A stretch of DNA of 64,000 bases from Angomonas deanei (GCA_903995115.1 LR877153.1:496001-560000); one strand, 5' to 3'; counted from the first letter of the stretch, positions 35,606 to 45,339 are shown. The notes: generated by a model from the letters alone, not told the origin. Made by a program: numbers and translations.

Positions 35606-36123
35606 GAGTCGTGCACGCCGGTCGTGGTGGTGGTAGTGTTCGGTGCTGGTGTGCTATTCAGCGGCGGTGGCGGCGACTGCGACGGTAGTGGGGTCGAGGA
35701 CTGGGGCGGCGGGGATTCTTTTGGTGGCGGGGTCTTGCTCTCCTGGGCAGGGGGAGGGGACTTGCTGGCCATCTTCGCATCGTCGGAGGGCTTGGCGGCC
35801 TTGGGTGGTGGAATACCTTTCTTGGCGCGGACGACAGGGGGCGCAGACTTGGATTTTTTAGGCCGTGGCGCGGGTCCCTTTCTCTCCCACGGCTTAGGGG
35901 CTGCCTTCTTGCCGTCCTTCGCGTCTCCCGGCGCCTGCTTCTTGCGCCGCTCCCACGGGGGGAGTTTCTTCTTCTTGCGCTTCTTACCGGTGGGGAACAG
36001 GTCCGTCATGTCTAGTAACACGCCGCCCTGAATGTGCGCCGGTTTCGGCGGCACCTTCACCCCTGGCGGTGGTGGTGGCACAAACGCGGCTGGTGGTGGG
36101 GGAACGAATATTTTCTGACTCAT
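35600..36123 (-). CDS. Proline-rich protein, N-terminal segment
   Basis: The segment starts at an ATG at 36123. The sequence is rich in polyproline (FVPPPPAAFVPPPPPGVKVP) and Lys/Pro. Two copies of a PWER motif (LPPWERRKKQ and KPWERKGPA) lie in basic surroundings. Further Pro blocks (SPPPAQESKTPPPKESPPP) and a Thr run follow. Polyproline tracts of this kind bind profilin, SH3 or WW-type domains (family knowledge), so an actin or cytoskeletal adaptor role is possible. The frame remains open to 35440, but the natural sequence leaves it at 35602-35606. Confidence 0.65.
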
Positions 36124-36416
36124 GCTCGAGAGAACGCACCCACATTACAGAATCTTTGATTGAAGGAAGAGGGGGGAAGAGTGGGGATAGTGCTTCACTG
36201 GAAAACAAGTTTTTGCACACGACAGTCAAGTAATCAAGGTTACCTTTTTTTTCATATTTCAGTTTTTTGTTTGTTTTTAAAGATATCTATAAATATAAAG
36301 TAATCTAGAAATGCGCTTAGCACAAATAAATAAATCATCAATGAAAGCTTATAAAAAGAGAGATTTTTTATATGTATGCGTTGTTGTTGCGCGATCAAAA
36401 AACTGACCCCTTACGG

Positions 36417-39377
36417 TTAAAAGGAACCCCTTCGCTTGAGTGGTTCCTCCTTCGCCTCAAACGTTACATTCTTTGGGGTATTCGTCTCCTTCTTTACCTC
36501 CACCACGGTGGCCTCTTCTTTTTTAACTTCTTCTACCTTTTTCTCTTCTACTTTGAGGGACGTTTTCAACTTGATCGACTCTTCCTGCTTTTTGGTTTCC
36601 TCCTGCTTCTTCTTTTCTTTTTCCTCCTTTCGCTTCTCCGCTGCCTCCTTCATTTTCTTTCTATCAAATGGCTCCACCTTCACCTTTGGCATGCGTGCCT
36701 TCTTCTGCTCTCGCTTCATCACGTCGGTCGTCCGCAGGCTGGGATAGGCGCCGTAGTAGCGGCGTAGAATGTAGTTCCCCACATTCGGGTTGACCCACTG
36801 CGTGCCAATCTTGAACTCTTCCTCCTCCTTCTTCTTCTTTTGCTTCGCCAATTCCTCTGCGGTGGGCTCTGGTGTGATACCGGTAGTGGTGTCTGTGCCA
36901 GGAAGCGCCGTGGTCGCTTCACCGGCGGTGCCGGGGAGTAGGGTGTTGGTGCCATAGTAGTTGGTGGTAGTAGTGTCCGTCGTCGTCCCCGCTGGTGGGG
37001 CGAGCAAGGGAGACCCGATACCTAAGGTAGGCGACGGCATCCCCAGCATGGGAGAGGCCATGCCTGCTAGCCCTACCGTCGGTGACGGGATTGCACCACC
37101 AGCGGCAGTAGGGGAGGGACCACCTAAGAGAGGTGACGCCATGCCCGCCAGTCCGAGGGTGGGAGAGGGCGCCCCTCCTAACATAGGGGAGGCCATCCCC
37201 GCGAGACCCAGCGTAGGAGAACCAGCGTCACCTATCGGTGCGTAAGGACTGGTTGGGAGCGGTGGTGGCGGGGGTGGCAGAGCGCCAGGGGAGGTGGGCT
37301 GTGCCATGGGAGAGGGTGTGACGTCCGGTAGAGGGATGATGGACCCCGCGCGGGGGATGGGATTGTCATTGACGGACTGCAGAGGGTTCAGGAGAGAGTG
37401 GGCGGGACTCTGCGCGATGGCAGGGGAGTAGGGACCGCCCGGTGGTGGTGGTGGTGGCGGGAGCGGTGGCAGCGCACTTCCTCCCAGTGGACTGAAAATG
37501 TTCGAGGTGGCACCAGCCAGCGGGGGTGCGCCGACGGACTGGCTGAGCGGGTCGCTTGGGTTGTATGTGCCGGAGGGCTGTGGGAGGGGCGGGTAGTTGC
37601 TGCCGTACGTCTGCTGACCAGAGGAGGACCAGTCCGTCGTCCCCGGAAGTGGCGGCGGCGGTGGAGGTGGCATACCTAGCGGATTGTCTGTCCCCACACC
37701 CCCAGTGGTACTGGCGTTCAGAGCGGGGTACCCTCCTAGTGTGTTGTACCCGCCACCCAGTGTTTGCTGCGGCTCTAGTTGCTGCAACTCTCGCTGGGCA
37801 TTTTCCATCATCATTCGTAGCGAACTCAACTCCGACTCCAGCTGCTCCAGCTCCGTCGTCTTGGTGGTCACCGCATTGTTCATGTTGTTGCGACGCTGTG
37901 TGGCGAGGGAGGTTTGATCCTTTATGCGTGAAATATGCTGCGCAATCGTGTCCTTCCCCTTTCCTCCAGTGAAGGCGACACTGCACCGTCGCAGGATTTG
38001 GGCCGCCTGCTCATCTTTGGACTCTGCGATCGCAATTTTATTTCGCAGCTCCTCATTGTAGCGGCCGACGGCGGCACGGAACTCACGGTAGGGGGTAGAC
38101 CCACTGAGGTACCACGAGGGGTCGTTGAGGCGCTCGTGGTCGCTGCTGAGGGGGATGTACTCGTCCTGGTACCAGCACCGCACGAGCCCATTGGACCCCG
38201 CGGACCACAGGACGAAGCGGGATAGCTGAAACGGCGCCGCGAAGGAACTGACCCACCCGGTAGAGTGGTCCTGCAGCCGTTGCAGCAAGTTACCGGTGGC
38301 GGCACAGTGCAGGGCGACGGTACCGTCCGCGGAGCCGCTATAGACACGGCTGCCCACCTTCTGCAGAATGGTGACCCGGGCGGTGTGCGGCCGGTGTATC
38401 TGAATGGCCTCGCAGGTGCGCAAGGTCCACCGCACCACCTGTCCCTGGTTGTCACCCGACCACATGAGCTCCCCCACCCGGCACAGCGCGGTCACGCCGC
38501 CGGTCATGGAGTGAAAGTACCCCGTCAGCTCCATCGTGGCGGTCCCAATGTCCCACACCTTCACCGTGTTGTCTGCCGACCCCGTCACGACGGCGTTACC
38601 CTCCGCGTAGACACAGAGGACCGGCCCCTCGTGCCCCATACTGCTGGAGAAGGACTTCATGTACCGCCCTTCGTCGGCGCTCCACTGGACGATAATGCCG
38701 TCCTGTCCGGCCGAGTACACTAAACCCCCGAACTCGGAGAGGCAGTTCACCGCCCCGCTGTGGCGCTTGATGGTGCGCAGGAAGTAACACTTTTCACCGT
38801 GATAGATTTCGATCGCCCCATTCGACATTCCCATCCACACCAGTGGGTCGCCCTCGCTCGTCTCCACGGCTAGCATCGTCTTGACAAAACGTGCCTCGGG
38901 GGTGACATTCTTATTCTTCTTGACCGCTGGTTGGACCACTTTCTTGGGACCAAAGAAGGAGAAGGGTTCACTGTTGCCAAATTCGGGTAAAGAAACCGTA
39001 TTGTTCGCTTTATTGGAGCCTTCCTCCACCTCGACCGGCGCGGAGCAAAGAAAGCGCTTCACCACCTCGGAGGTGCGGGCGTTGCGTACCTCAATGTGAC
39101 CATCCCCGTACCCCACCCAGACCAAATGACGGCAGACCGTCATCGCCACCGTGGGGGCGGGCGTGGCAAAAATTTTATCGTTCACAATCCACTCGGAGGC
39201 GACGCGCTTATCTAATAATGCATTCCGCTCTACCGCCGAGGCGGTCGACATACGCTTCATACTAACGTTCGTGTTGTCTTTACTGCTGCCCCCGCGCTCC
39301 GGGTAGGAGAAGCTGTTGCTCACCATCATGGAAACACGGTTCTGGTTCGTGACGTCGCTCAAGAGTCTGATGGACAT
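36417..39377 (-). CDS. WD40/coiled-coil/polyproline protein A
   Basis: The protein has 986 aa from an ATG at 39377. Residues ~75-440 form a beta-propeller of about seven WD40-like repeats (GHIEVRNARTSEVVKRF; AGQDGIIVQWSADEGRYMKS; TGSADNTVKVWDIGTATMEL; AGSNGLVRCWYQDEYIPLSS). A coiled coil (~505-545, LEQLESELSSLRMMMENAQR) follows, then a long FH1-like polyproline region (~560-890) containing runs such as MPPPPPPPLPG and a GLAGMASP tandem repeat. The end is a Lys/Glu-rich helix with the terminal motif KRRGSF. No FH2 domain is present, so it is not a formin. It is homologous to the next gene (39728-41668). Polyproline suggests profilin or actin recruitment (inference). Confidence 0.85.
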   Translation of the reverse strand: MSIRLLSDVTNQNRVSMMVSNSFSYPERGGSSKDNTNVSMKRMSTASAVERNALLDKRVASEWIVNDKIFATPAPTVAMTVCRHLVWVGYGDGHIEVRNARTSEVVKRFLCSAPVEVEEGSNKANNTVSLPEFGNSEPFSFFGPKKVVQPAVKKNKNVTPEARFVKTMLAVETSEGDPLVWMGMSNGAIEIYHGEKCYFLRTIKRHSGAVNCLSEFGGLVYSAGQDGIIVQWSADEGRYMKSFSSSMGHEGPVLCVYAEGNAVVTGSADNTVKVWDIGTATMELTGYFHSMTGGVTALCRVGELMWSGDNQGQVVRWTLRTCEAIQIHRPHTARVTILQKVGSRVYSGSADGTVALHCAATGNLLQRLQDHSTGWVSSFAAPFQLSRFVLWSAGSNGLVRCWYQDEYIPLSSDHERLNDPSWYLSGSTPYREFRAAVGRYNEELRNKIAIAESKDEQAAQILRRCSVAFTGGKGKDTIAQHISRIKDQTSLATQRRNNMNNAVTTKTTELEQLESELSSLRMMMENAQRELQQLEPQQTLGGGYNTLGGYPALNASTTGGVGTDNPLGMPPPPPPPLPGTTDWSSSGQQTYGSNYPPLPQPSGTYNPSDPLSQSVGAPPLAGATSNIFSPLGGSALPPLPPPPPPPGGPYSPAIAQSPAHSLLNPLQSVNDNPIPRAGSIIPLPDVTPSPMAQPTSPGALPPPPPPLPTSPYAPIGDAGSPTLGLAGMASPMLGGAPSPTLGLAGMASPLLGGPSPTAAGGAIPSPTVGLAGMASPMLGMPSPTLGIGSPLLAPPAGTTTDTTTTNYYGTNTLLPGTAGEATTALPGTDTTTGITPEPTAEELAKQKKKKEEEEFKIGTQWVNPNVGNYILRRYYGAYPSLRTTDVMKREQKKARMPKVKVEPFDRKKMKEAAEKRKEEKEKKKQEETKKQEESIKLKTSLKVEEKKVEEVKKEEATVVEVKKETNTPKNVTFEAKEEPLKRRGSF
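37010..37225 (-). repeat. GLAGMASP-type coding tandem repeat
   Basis: Within WD40 protein A, a unit of about 16-20 residues with the core SPTLGLAGMASPMLGG occurs three to four times (variants SPTLGLAGMASPLLGG and SPTVGLAGMASPMLGM, and a last partial SPTLGIGSPLL). The DNA copies differ at many third positions, so the array is not newly made. It lies in the disordered polyproline region. Confidence 0.75.
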
Positions 39378-39727
39378 TTGTTGATGTGCTTTTTACAAAA
39401 ATTAAAATCTATAGAATGTGTGTGTGTGCGTGTGCAAAAAAGTACTCTATGCTTTTTTTTTTTTAACTATTTTGGAAAAAAAGAAATAAAAATACGATTC
39501 TTTTTTTCCTCTATATAACTTAAAGGCTGTAGAGAAATGGGTGCGTACATTGTCAGGCCTAATCTCTCGTCACTCCATAGGGTTACCCAACACAACCGAT
39601 GCTTTGCTCATTTTTTTTTTTTTTACGAAAAACAGTAAAATTGAATCTATCATCCTTTATATATCTATATAGGTTTAGAAAAATTTGTGTGCGACGGTTC
39701 GTCTCTATTCACAGTTCTATTTTTTTC
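39378..39727. other. Gene-free spacer between the two WD40 paralogues
   Basis: This A/T-rich spacer of 350 bases has a short TG-rich microsatellite (near 39418-39433) and T/A runs. No gene or RNA structure is seen. Its presence between two tandem paralogues is compatible with a duplication that included the intergenic acceptor, but the spacer is too simple to test that by eye. Confidence 0.55.
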
Positions 39728-41668
39728 TTAAAAAGACAGTCGACGACCCCCCAGAGGTTTATTACTGCCGCCAGTGCCTAACGTAAAAGAGGAGCGGCGC
39801 TCCGGTGGTTTCTCGGCAGAAGAGACGGTCTTCTGGGTCACACCGAATACCTCCACGGTGAGGGGCAGTGACTTGCGGACCGGGGGCGGCGGTGGTGGCG
39901 GCATCTTGGTGAGGTCCGGCCCGACAGAGGAGGAGAGGGTGACAATGGGCGCCCCCAGCTTCGGCGGTGGTGCGCCGCTGAAGAGGGTGTCCGCCTTAGG
40001 GAGCGGTGGCTCATTCAGCGTGGACAGCGGCGGCGGGGCGCTGCTCGTCTCGGTGGTGGCGAAACCTCCAGGGACACTCACCACAGGGGGCGGTGCCGGC
40101 GCGAGCGGCGGAGGGGCATTGTAGTCGGTACCGAGAGGCTGACCCAAGGACGGGTAGGCGGACGTGGTGCCATAAGGATTGTACCCGCCGTAACCGTACA
40201 GGTAGGCGTTCTGCTGCCGGATGCGCGCCTGGTTCAGCTGCTCCGACACCCGCTGATAGTTCTGGCGCATCTCCTCCAACTGCTGTTTCTTTTCTAGAAT
40301 GTTCTTCTCCAGTGTCTTTTTCTTTTCCTCCGCCTCGTTGGTGTTCTTCTGCAGCTCCCGCAGTTTGTTCTCCATCACGTAGTACTGCATAGCGCCGGTC
40401 TGCTGCTTCTCGTCGGTGTCGTCGATGAAGTCCTGGACGGCTTCGGTGGAGCCAATGGTGAGCATGCACAGCTCCGTTAGTTCTTTTTGCTCATCCAGCA
40501 ACTTCTTGTTCGCCCCTTCGTACGGTCGCTGCGTCGCGTAGTACCATCGCATGTCATTAAAGCTCTCCCGCTCGCTTGTCATGGGGATGTGCTCATCGTG
40601 ATGCCAGCAGCGCACCGTGTTGTCGGCGGCCCCTGTCCACACATAGTAGCGATCTAGCTCCACCGCACACCGCACGTCCACCACCCTAGACCCGGCGTGG
40701 TCGCGTAGGGTTTGTACCAGCGTCCCGTCTAGCGCGTTATGCACCCCGATCGTCCCATCCGCCGAACTCGTGTACACCCGTGACCCCACCTTCTGAATAG
40801 AGGTGATACGCTGCTCGTGTGGTCGGGAGACCAGCAGCGGTGAGCCGTCCTGCAGCTTCCAGATGGCGAGGGTGCCTTTATTGTCGCCGGACCACATGGT
40901 CATTCCTATCCGACACAAGGCGGAGACGCCGTTGGTTTCGCTCTCGCCCTGCTCAGTATTGCCGGACAGACGACGCTGTGCAGGGGCACTACGCTCGTTG
41001 GTGTGGTTCTCCTTGCTGGCCGCTAAATCCGTCTTCTTGTGAAAGAGAGCGGTGTAGAGCAGATCCCCGCTACTGGCATTCCACACCCGTATCGTCCCGT
41101 CGTCAGAGCCGCTGACAAGCGCCGCCCTCTCCGAGAACAAACAGCGAATATAGTTGGAGTGTCCGCTGATGACACGGAGCAGCCGACCATCGGTGACGCG
41201 CCATTGGGCAATGTGGAAGTCGCTAGAGCCGGAGAAGACACACTTCATACTACTATTGTGGGCGAGGCAGTACACCCCAGAAATGTGCTTGTGCAGCTGA
41301 CGGATGAGCTCAAAGGACTCCGCGTTGTGCACCTCAATCGTCCCGGAGGACAGTCCCAACCACATTTGAGTCGTGCTACTCCCGGAGGGTCCGGCGGTGA
41401 CGACCGGCAGCGCACACCAAATCCTGCTGGCCTTGGTCGGCCGCTTGGCCGGGGCGTAGCTGTGGACGACGTGCCCACTGTGCACGTTGCGCACCTCTAT
41501 TCCACCATTCTGCAGGACGACCCACATCTGGTCGTGTGGGGTGACCGCCATCGTGACGACACTGTCCGTTGCCTCAAACGCTTTTGTTTTGGGGTCGACA
41601 TTGGCAAAGTACTTTTCCGCTTTATTGATACCGTTGTAACAGGGAACGGCGTAGGCTATGTTGGACAT
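39728..41668 (-). CDS. WD40/coiled-coil/polyproline protein B
   Basis: The protein has 646 aa from the ATG at 41668. Residues ~35-375 form a WD40 propeller (GGIEVRNVHSGHVVHSY; FSGSSDFHIAQWRVTDGRLL; VSGSDDGTIRVWNASSGDLL; SSADGTIGVHNALDGTLV; GAADNTVRCWHHDEHIPMTS). A coiled coil (~430-490) and an FH1-like region with KMPPPPPPPVRKSLPL follow, and the end is RRLSF. It shares with protein A the same domain order. Near-identical local motifs include KVGSRVYTSSADGT versus KVGSRVYSGSADGT, and CRIGMTMWSGDNKG versus CRVGELMWSGDNQG. The final R-R-x-S-F also matches. Both therefore come from a tandem duplication. B lacks the GLAGMASP repeats. It is probably cytoskeletal. Confidence 0.85.
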   Translation of the reverse strand: MSNIAYAVPCYNGINKAEKYFANVDPKTKAFEATDSVVTMAVTPHDQMWVVLQNGGIEVRNVHSGHVVHSYAPAKRPTKASRIWCALPVVTAGPSGSSTTQMWLGLSSGTIEVHNAESFELIRQLHKHISGVYCLAHNSSMKCVFSGSSDFHIAQWRVTDGRLLRVISGHSNYIRCLFSERAALVSGSDDGTIRVWNASSGDLLYTALFHKKTDLAASKENHTNERSAPAQRRLSGNTEQGESETNGVSALCRIGMTMWSGDNKGTLAIWKLQDGSPLLVSRPHEQRITSIQKVGSRVYTSSADGTIGVHNALDGTLVQTLRDHAGSRVVDVRCAVELDRYYVWTGAADNTVRCWHHDEHIPMTSERESFNDMRWYYATQRPYEGANKKLLDEQKELTELCMLTIGSTEAVQDFIDDTDEKQQTGAMQYYVMENKLRELQKNTNEAEEKKKTLEKNILEKKQQLEEMRQNYQRVSEQLNQARIRQQNAYLYGYGGYNPYGTTSAYPSLGQPLGTDYNAPPPLAPAPPPVVSVPGGFATTETSSAPPPLSTLNEPPLPKADTLFSGAPPPKLGAPIVTLSSSVGPDLTKMPPPPPPPVRKSLPLTVEVFGVTQKTVSSAEKPPERRSSFTLGTGGSNKPLGGRRLSF

Positions 41669-42092
41669 GTTCTATTGTAATATGAATAATAATAATAACG
41701 AAAAAAAAAAAAGAGCTTATCCAGTGTGTGTATAAGCGTTCTATCTTTTATTATGAAAAGTAGGAAGAGGAAAGAGTAATAGCTACCAACAAGTTTACGA
41801 ATTTTGTTTTTAATGAAATAGGTGCGAACAAATACAGAATAATTTTTTTTTTTTTTCACTGACAGTTGAAAAAGCGGAACGTTATAACAGAAAATGTAAT
41901 CTTTTTTTTTTTTTTCTTTTCCGTTAAAGAATACACATAAAAAAGCATAGTAAAAAAAAAAAAAAAAGCAGTCTTGCTTTCCTGAAGTAAAAAGATACAT
42001 CCAATGCAACGGGAAACACAAGAACCTAAAAATAGTAATAAAATCACAACAACAACAAAAATGGATGCATTTTCTTTTTTTTGTTAATTTTT
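41669..42092. other. Gene-free A/T-rich spacer
   Basis: This spacer has long A and T runs (for example 41700-41712, 41842-41855, 41901-41915 and 41951-41967). Frames in it are Phe/Tyr/Lys homopolymer translation. No gene is seen. Confidence 0.6.
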
Positions 42093-42955
42093 CTATGTTT
42101 GACGATTGTACCCCAACCCCGGATTGAAGAATCGCCCATTGGGGAGTACCTGCTGGATCTGCTCTAGCGTAATATCCGGTATAGCGGTCTGCTCCCCTTC
42201 CTCCTTTTCCTTCTCCACGACGAGCAGCAGGCGGACAGGGTCGACGACGAGCAGACCCACGCATATCCCTTCCTCCACATTGTTGACGACCTCTGGCATG
42301 AGATAGTAATGGACGAGGGTGTCGTTGCACACCGCCGCGGTAATCTCGGCGTCACTCCGGGCGTCGTTCATCACCCCACTGTCACTGTACGATGCCTGGT
42401 GGCCTTTTTCTTTTTTAGGATACATGACGTTCCGTAAAAGAAAGTCGTCCACCAAGTACGGCTTGTGGAGAATGTCCTGACAGACCCCGCGTGCCTCCGT
42501 CTCCGTAATCTCTAGCAGGAGCCCCTTGAAGTTCTCCAGCAGCGCATTGATCGGATAGGTGTAGTTCCCCTCGTTCAGCTCCGCCTGTGTCGGCCGCTGT
42601 CCGTCGAGGCGGTTGCGGGTGCCTCGTCCGTTATTGCGGATCGCCCTGTGGTGACTGCCCAGGTGCACCCGCCGCCGCCTGGCGCTGGTCAGGGTCTGCA
42701 GCAGCGCCTCCCGGTAGCACTGCTCCACCGGGTCGTCCTTGAAGTCCTCCGACAGCTGCACTAACCGCATTCCACTGTCCGGCCCGCCGCTCACGTAGTG
42801 CGGTGGCTGGTCAATGGGCGTAGGGCACCGCATCAGCTCCGTCGCCGTCGTGGAGAGATGCTCCAGGAGGGCCACGAGGGACGGGGTGGGGATGTTCTCC
42901 CGGAACTGGGTGGGGTTGAGGAAGCGCTGAGAGGTCTGCAAGTATCTCCCGCACC
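42093..42955 (-). CDS. F-box protein, C-terminal segment
   Basis: This is the continuation of the gene starting at 43656. In this frame natural sequence begins LQTSQRFLNPTQFRENIPTP and runs to NPGLGYNRQT. It contains helical stretches (LVALLEHLSTTATELM; EQCYREALLQTLTSARRRRV) and a conserved-looking C-terminal half (YPINALLENFKGLLLEITETEARG; LLVVDPVRLLLVVEKEKEEG) that could be the substrate-binding domain. No WD40 or LRR repeats are visible. The junction is around 42935-42955 with one surplus base on the sense strand. No long homopolymer is present there, only GGG. Confidence 0.65.
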
Positions 42956-43656
42956 TCCTCGCTGACGAGGGTGAGGATTTTAACCGGCAGCAGAGGCGTC
43001 TTCTTGTCAATGAGGACCGATCCCATTGGAGTCCGATAGACTAGATTGGGGTCCTCGTGGGATGGCGCCTCTACCGCACGGGACAGCGGGGCGTCCACCC
43101 CACTCTGCAGCACACGGCCCCCAGCGTGCAGCTCGACGGAGTAGACCCCAGTCTTCATATCCTCCACCGGGGAGATGGCCTTGTAGAACCACTTGCGCTT
43201 GAGGTCTGCGGCGTACAGGCGGTACTCCAGCCGGAAGAGGTCGTACATGGACCAGGCGGGGCTGGGGCGCCGCTCCTGAATGGACTTGTGCAGTAAATCC
43301 GTGTACAGCAGCATATTGTCATTGAGAAGGGCGACCTCCTCATGAAAGAAGCGCAGCTGTTGGGCCCACACGACCTTCCACAACAGCATTGAACGGGCGC
43401 GGTGGCACGTACGGGAGAGCCGCACGACGTCGCCGTAGGTAAGGAATGCCGTGATGTAGAGAAAGACATCCGCCGACAGGTGCAGAAACGGCACTTGCTC
43501 GCGGTTGTCATTCATCTCTTTCGCGATAGCACGGTAGGCCGCCTCCGCGTTTCTCGCCTCCTGCTCCTTTTGTTTTTCATCCGCGTCTTCCGCTTCCCAC
43601 TTTTTAGCTCCCCAGGGTTTCTTGGCGGGTATCGTGCTAATACTACTGGTGATCAT
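42930..43656 (-). CDS. F-box protein, N-terminal segment
   Basis: The segment starts at an ATG at 43656, directly preceded by a long A run on the sense strand. The first ~45 residues are charged and coiled. Residues ~55-100 match an F-box: HLSADVFLYITAFLTYGDVV followed by RLSRTCHRARSMLLWKVVWA (family: LPxELLxxIxSYL...LxxVCRxWrxLxxDxxLW). F-box proteins bring substrates to SCF ubiquitin ligases through Skp1. Downstream sequence (YDLFRLEYRLYAADLKRKWF; TGVYSVELHAGGRVLQSGV) is folded-looking but unassigned. The frame stays open to 42811, but natural sequence leaves it after SEEVREIL. Confidence 0.75.
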
Positions 43657-43920
43657 TTTTTTTTTTTTTTTGTTCTATTGTTCCGTTAATTATGCTACTA
43701 CAGCAACTAGGTAAAAAATATAATAAGCAAATTCAGTCAAAAAAACAAAAAACAAAACTAGGGTTGAAAAATGAATACCAAGTCGCATCTTTCATTCTAT
43801 TTCCAGTAGAAAGTACCATCGTTGAAGCTGCCGCAATTCTTTTTTTTTTTTTTAATATTAGAATTAATATATCTGTGGAAATAAATACTGTACAAACAAA
43901 AAAACACTCCAACCACCTCA

Positions 43921-44913
43921 TTAAATACGGTTCCACGCCGGCACACCCGTAGGGGAGTCCCTCGGTGCCAGCTGCCGCCGCTTGAGGGAGGCGGTGGGGC
44001 GATAGCGGTTGGCGATGGAGTGCCACTTGTACCACTGCTGACGGTACACACGGGGACGGAAAGGGGTGTTGATCTCCGTGGCGTGGAGCCCCGCGGTGAA
44101 GGGTTGTGGCTGACTAACTTGACCGGAGATTTCTGCTGCCGACTGCTTCTCTAGCTCCATCAGCATCGCGGGGTGTATTTCCTGGTCACCGCGGAGGTTC
44201 AGGGCCAACAGTGCCGCGGCGGTCCGCTTGGTGGGGTCTGCCGCCATCGCCTCGATCTCACTATCGAGTGGTCGGTCCCGGTAGACGTCTGGCTCCCACG
44301 CGTTCTCGTACCCCTGCACCCGCTGGTGACTCGCCAGTCGCAGGAGCGCACTCGCCTCCCTCGGCCGGCTATTCCGCACGAGGCAATCGTGGAAGAAGCG
44401 CACCATGTTGGGGTGCATCTTGCGATCCTCCGCTAACAGTTTGTGCAGCACGTGTGACGCCGCCTCCCACTTGTTAATGCCAGGGATCGTGCAGGTGATA
44501 ATGGCCGAGTTGTGCATCGTGTCCGTGCTGTCGAACCCGTTGGCCTCACACGCCTCTAGTGCCTCCAGCGCCACCCGCCAGTGCTGCAACCGCTCTAACC
44601 GGTGATTGATCTTAAAGTCGTAGTTGTACCCGTGGTCGGCGTTCGCCATACCATTCACAAGATAGTAATAGGTCGCCCCGTTCGGCTGCACCTTGTCGTG
44701 CTGCATCGCCCGCATCACCTTGATCATCTCCAACGCCCGACCCCACATGCTTTGGGAGAATAGAATGGTGTTGTAGTGTTCTCGCGTCAGTCGGTAGCCC
44801 ACCATGCGACCTTTTGCGGCAAAGATTAACGTCTTCTGCCAGGAGGTGGTGTTGGCCATCCGTCGTAGCACCCGCAGGAACTCGGTGGGATCTCTGCGAA
44901 TGGGATCCGTCAT
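43921..44913 (-). CDS. Pentatricopeptide-repeat-like mitochondrial protein
   Basis: The protein has 330 aa from an ATG at 44913, with a strong splice acceptor about 30 nt upstream. At least three helix pairs of PPR type are visible: RALEMIKVMRAMQHDKVQPN with GATYYYLVNGMAN; WRVALEALEACEANGFD with TDTMHNSAIITCTI; and WEAASHVLHKLLAEDRKMHP with NMVRFFHDCLVRN. PPR proteins bind RNA in the mitochondrion, and many in kinetoplastids are mitoribosomal or transcript-stability factors. The C-terminus is basic (HSIANRYRPTASLKRRQLAP). No classical presequence is evident. The exact RNA target cannot be predicted. Confidence 0.75.
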   Translation of the reverse strand: MTDPIRRDPTEFLRVLRRMANTTSWQKTLIFAAKGRMVGYRLTREHYNTILFSQSMWGRALEMIKVMRAMQHDKVQPNGATYYYLVNGMANADHGYNYDFKINHRLERLQHWRVALEALEACEANGFDSTDTMHNSAIITCTIPGINKWEAASHVLHKLLAEDRKMHPNMVRFFHDCLVRNSRPREASALLRLASHQRVQGYENAWEPDVYRDRPLDSEIEAMAADPTKRTAAALLALNLRGDQEIHPAMLMELEKQSAAEISGQVSQPQPFTAGLHATEINTPFRPRVYRQQWYKWHSIANRYRPTASLKRRQLAPRDSPTGVPAWNRI

Positions 44914-44944
44914 TCCGTTGTTAGTTTGGCTAGTTTGAGGACTA

Positions 44945-44966
44945 CTGGGAGAGAGAGGGGAGGGGG
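44945..44966 (-). promoter_or_regulatory. Trans-splice acceptor of the PPR gene
   Basis: The minus strand has an unbroken C/T tract of about 20 bases ending in AG at 44946-44945, about 32 nt upstream of the ATG at 44913. It is one of the clearest acceptors in the window. Confidence 0.65.
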
Positions 44967-45239
44967 TTAGTAAAAAAAAAAAAAAAATGATTTTCGTACC
45001 AGATGAAGTAAGTAAAAGTATACAGGGAACTTTTTTTTTTTTTTTAATTTCCGCCAGATGTAATGGAGCTCCAATACCAAATTACGAAAAAAAAAAACCG
45101 AAAATGAGACAGGCACTAGGTCGAAGCTTAGAAAAAACTCGAATGAGAACCGAAAAAAAAAAAAAAAAAAGCAATCAAAAAAAAAATTATACCGAAAGTT
45201 TTATATATTATTTAACATACATTATCCATTTTTCTTTTC

Positions 45240-45325
45240 AGATTTAGCTATTCATGAGTCATGGGACGTCTGTGTGTCAATACACACTTCATCCTTACCC
45301 CGCGTCGACACCTGAAAGAAAAAAA
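45240..45325 (-). ncRNA. Orphan trans-splice acceptor with hairpin and 14-codon frame
   Basis: Only about 25 nt after the stop of the BCS1-like gene a T-rich tract ends in AG (45313-45312). The next ~70 bases are much richer in G/C than the spacer. They contain a perfect 6-bp hairpin (GTGTGT-ATTG-ACACAC on the sense strand, 45287-45272) and an ATG opening MKCVLTHRRPMTHE before a TAG. A GGATGA-like and a CTGA-like box flank it, faintly like box C/D snoRNAs. It could be a small RNA, a micro-protein or a processing signal. Confidence 0.3.
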
Positions 45326-45339
45326 AAATTCACAAGTTT

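Larger units (their letters stand above)
44914..45339. other. Spacer with an orphan splice acceptor
   Basis: The part near the PPR gene carries that gene's acceptor (44945-44966). The middle is homopolymer-rich. The part just after the BCS1-like stop (45240-45313) is unusually G/C-rich and follows its own pyrimidine tract and AG; it is listed separately. Confidence 0.6.

Noticed and set aside
36417-41668. Formin annotation for the polyproline proteins
   Set aside because: Polyproline resembles FH1, but neither protein has an FH2 domain; the folded part is a WD40 propeller.
45240-45313. Box C/D snoRNA
   Set aside because: The C-like box (GGATGA) departs from RUGAUGA and no terminal stem flanks the boxes, so I kept only the neutral description of an orphan acceptor and hairpin.
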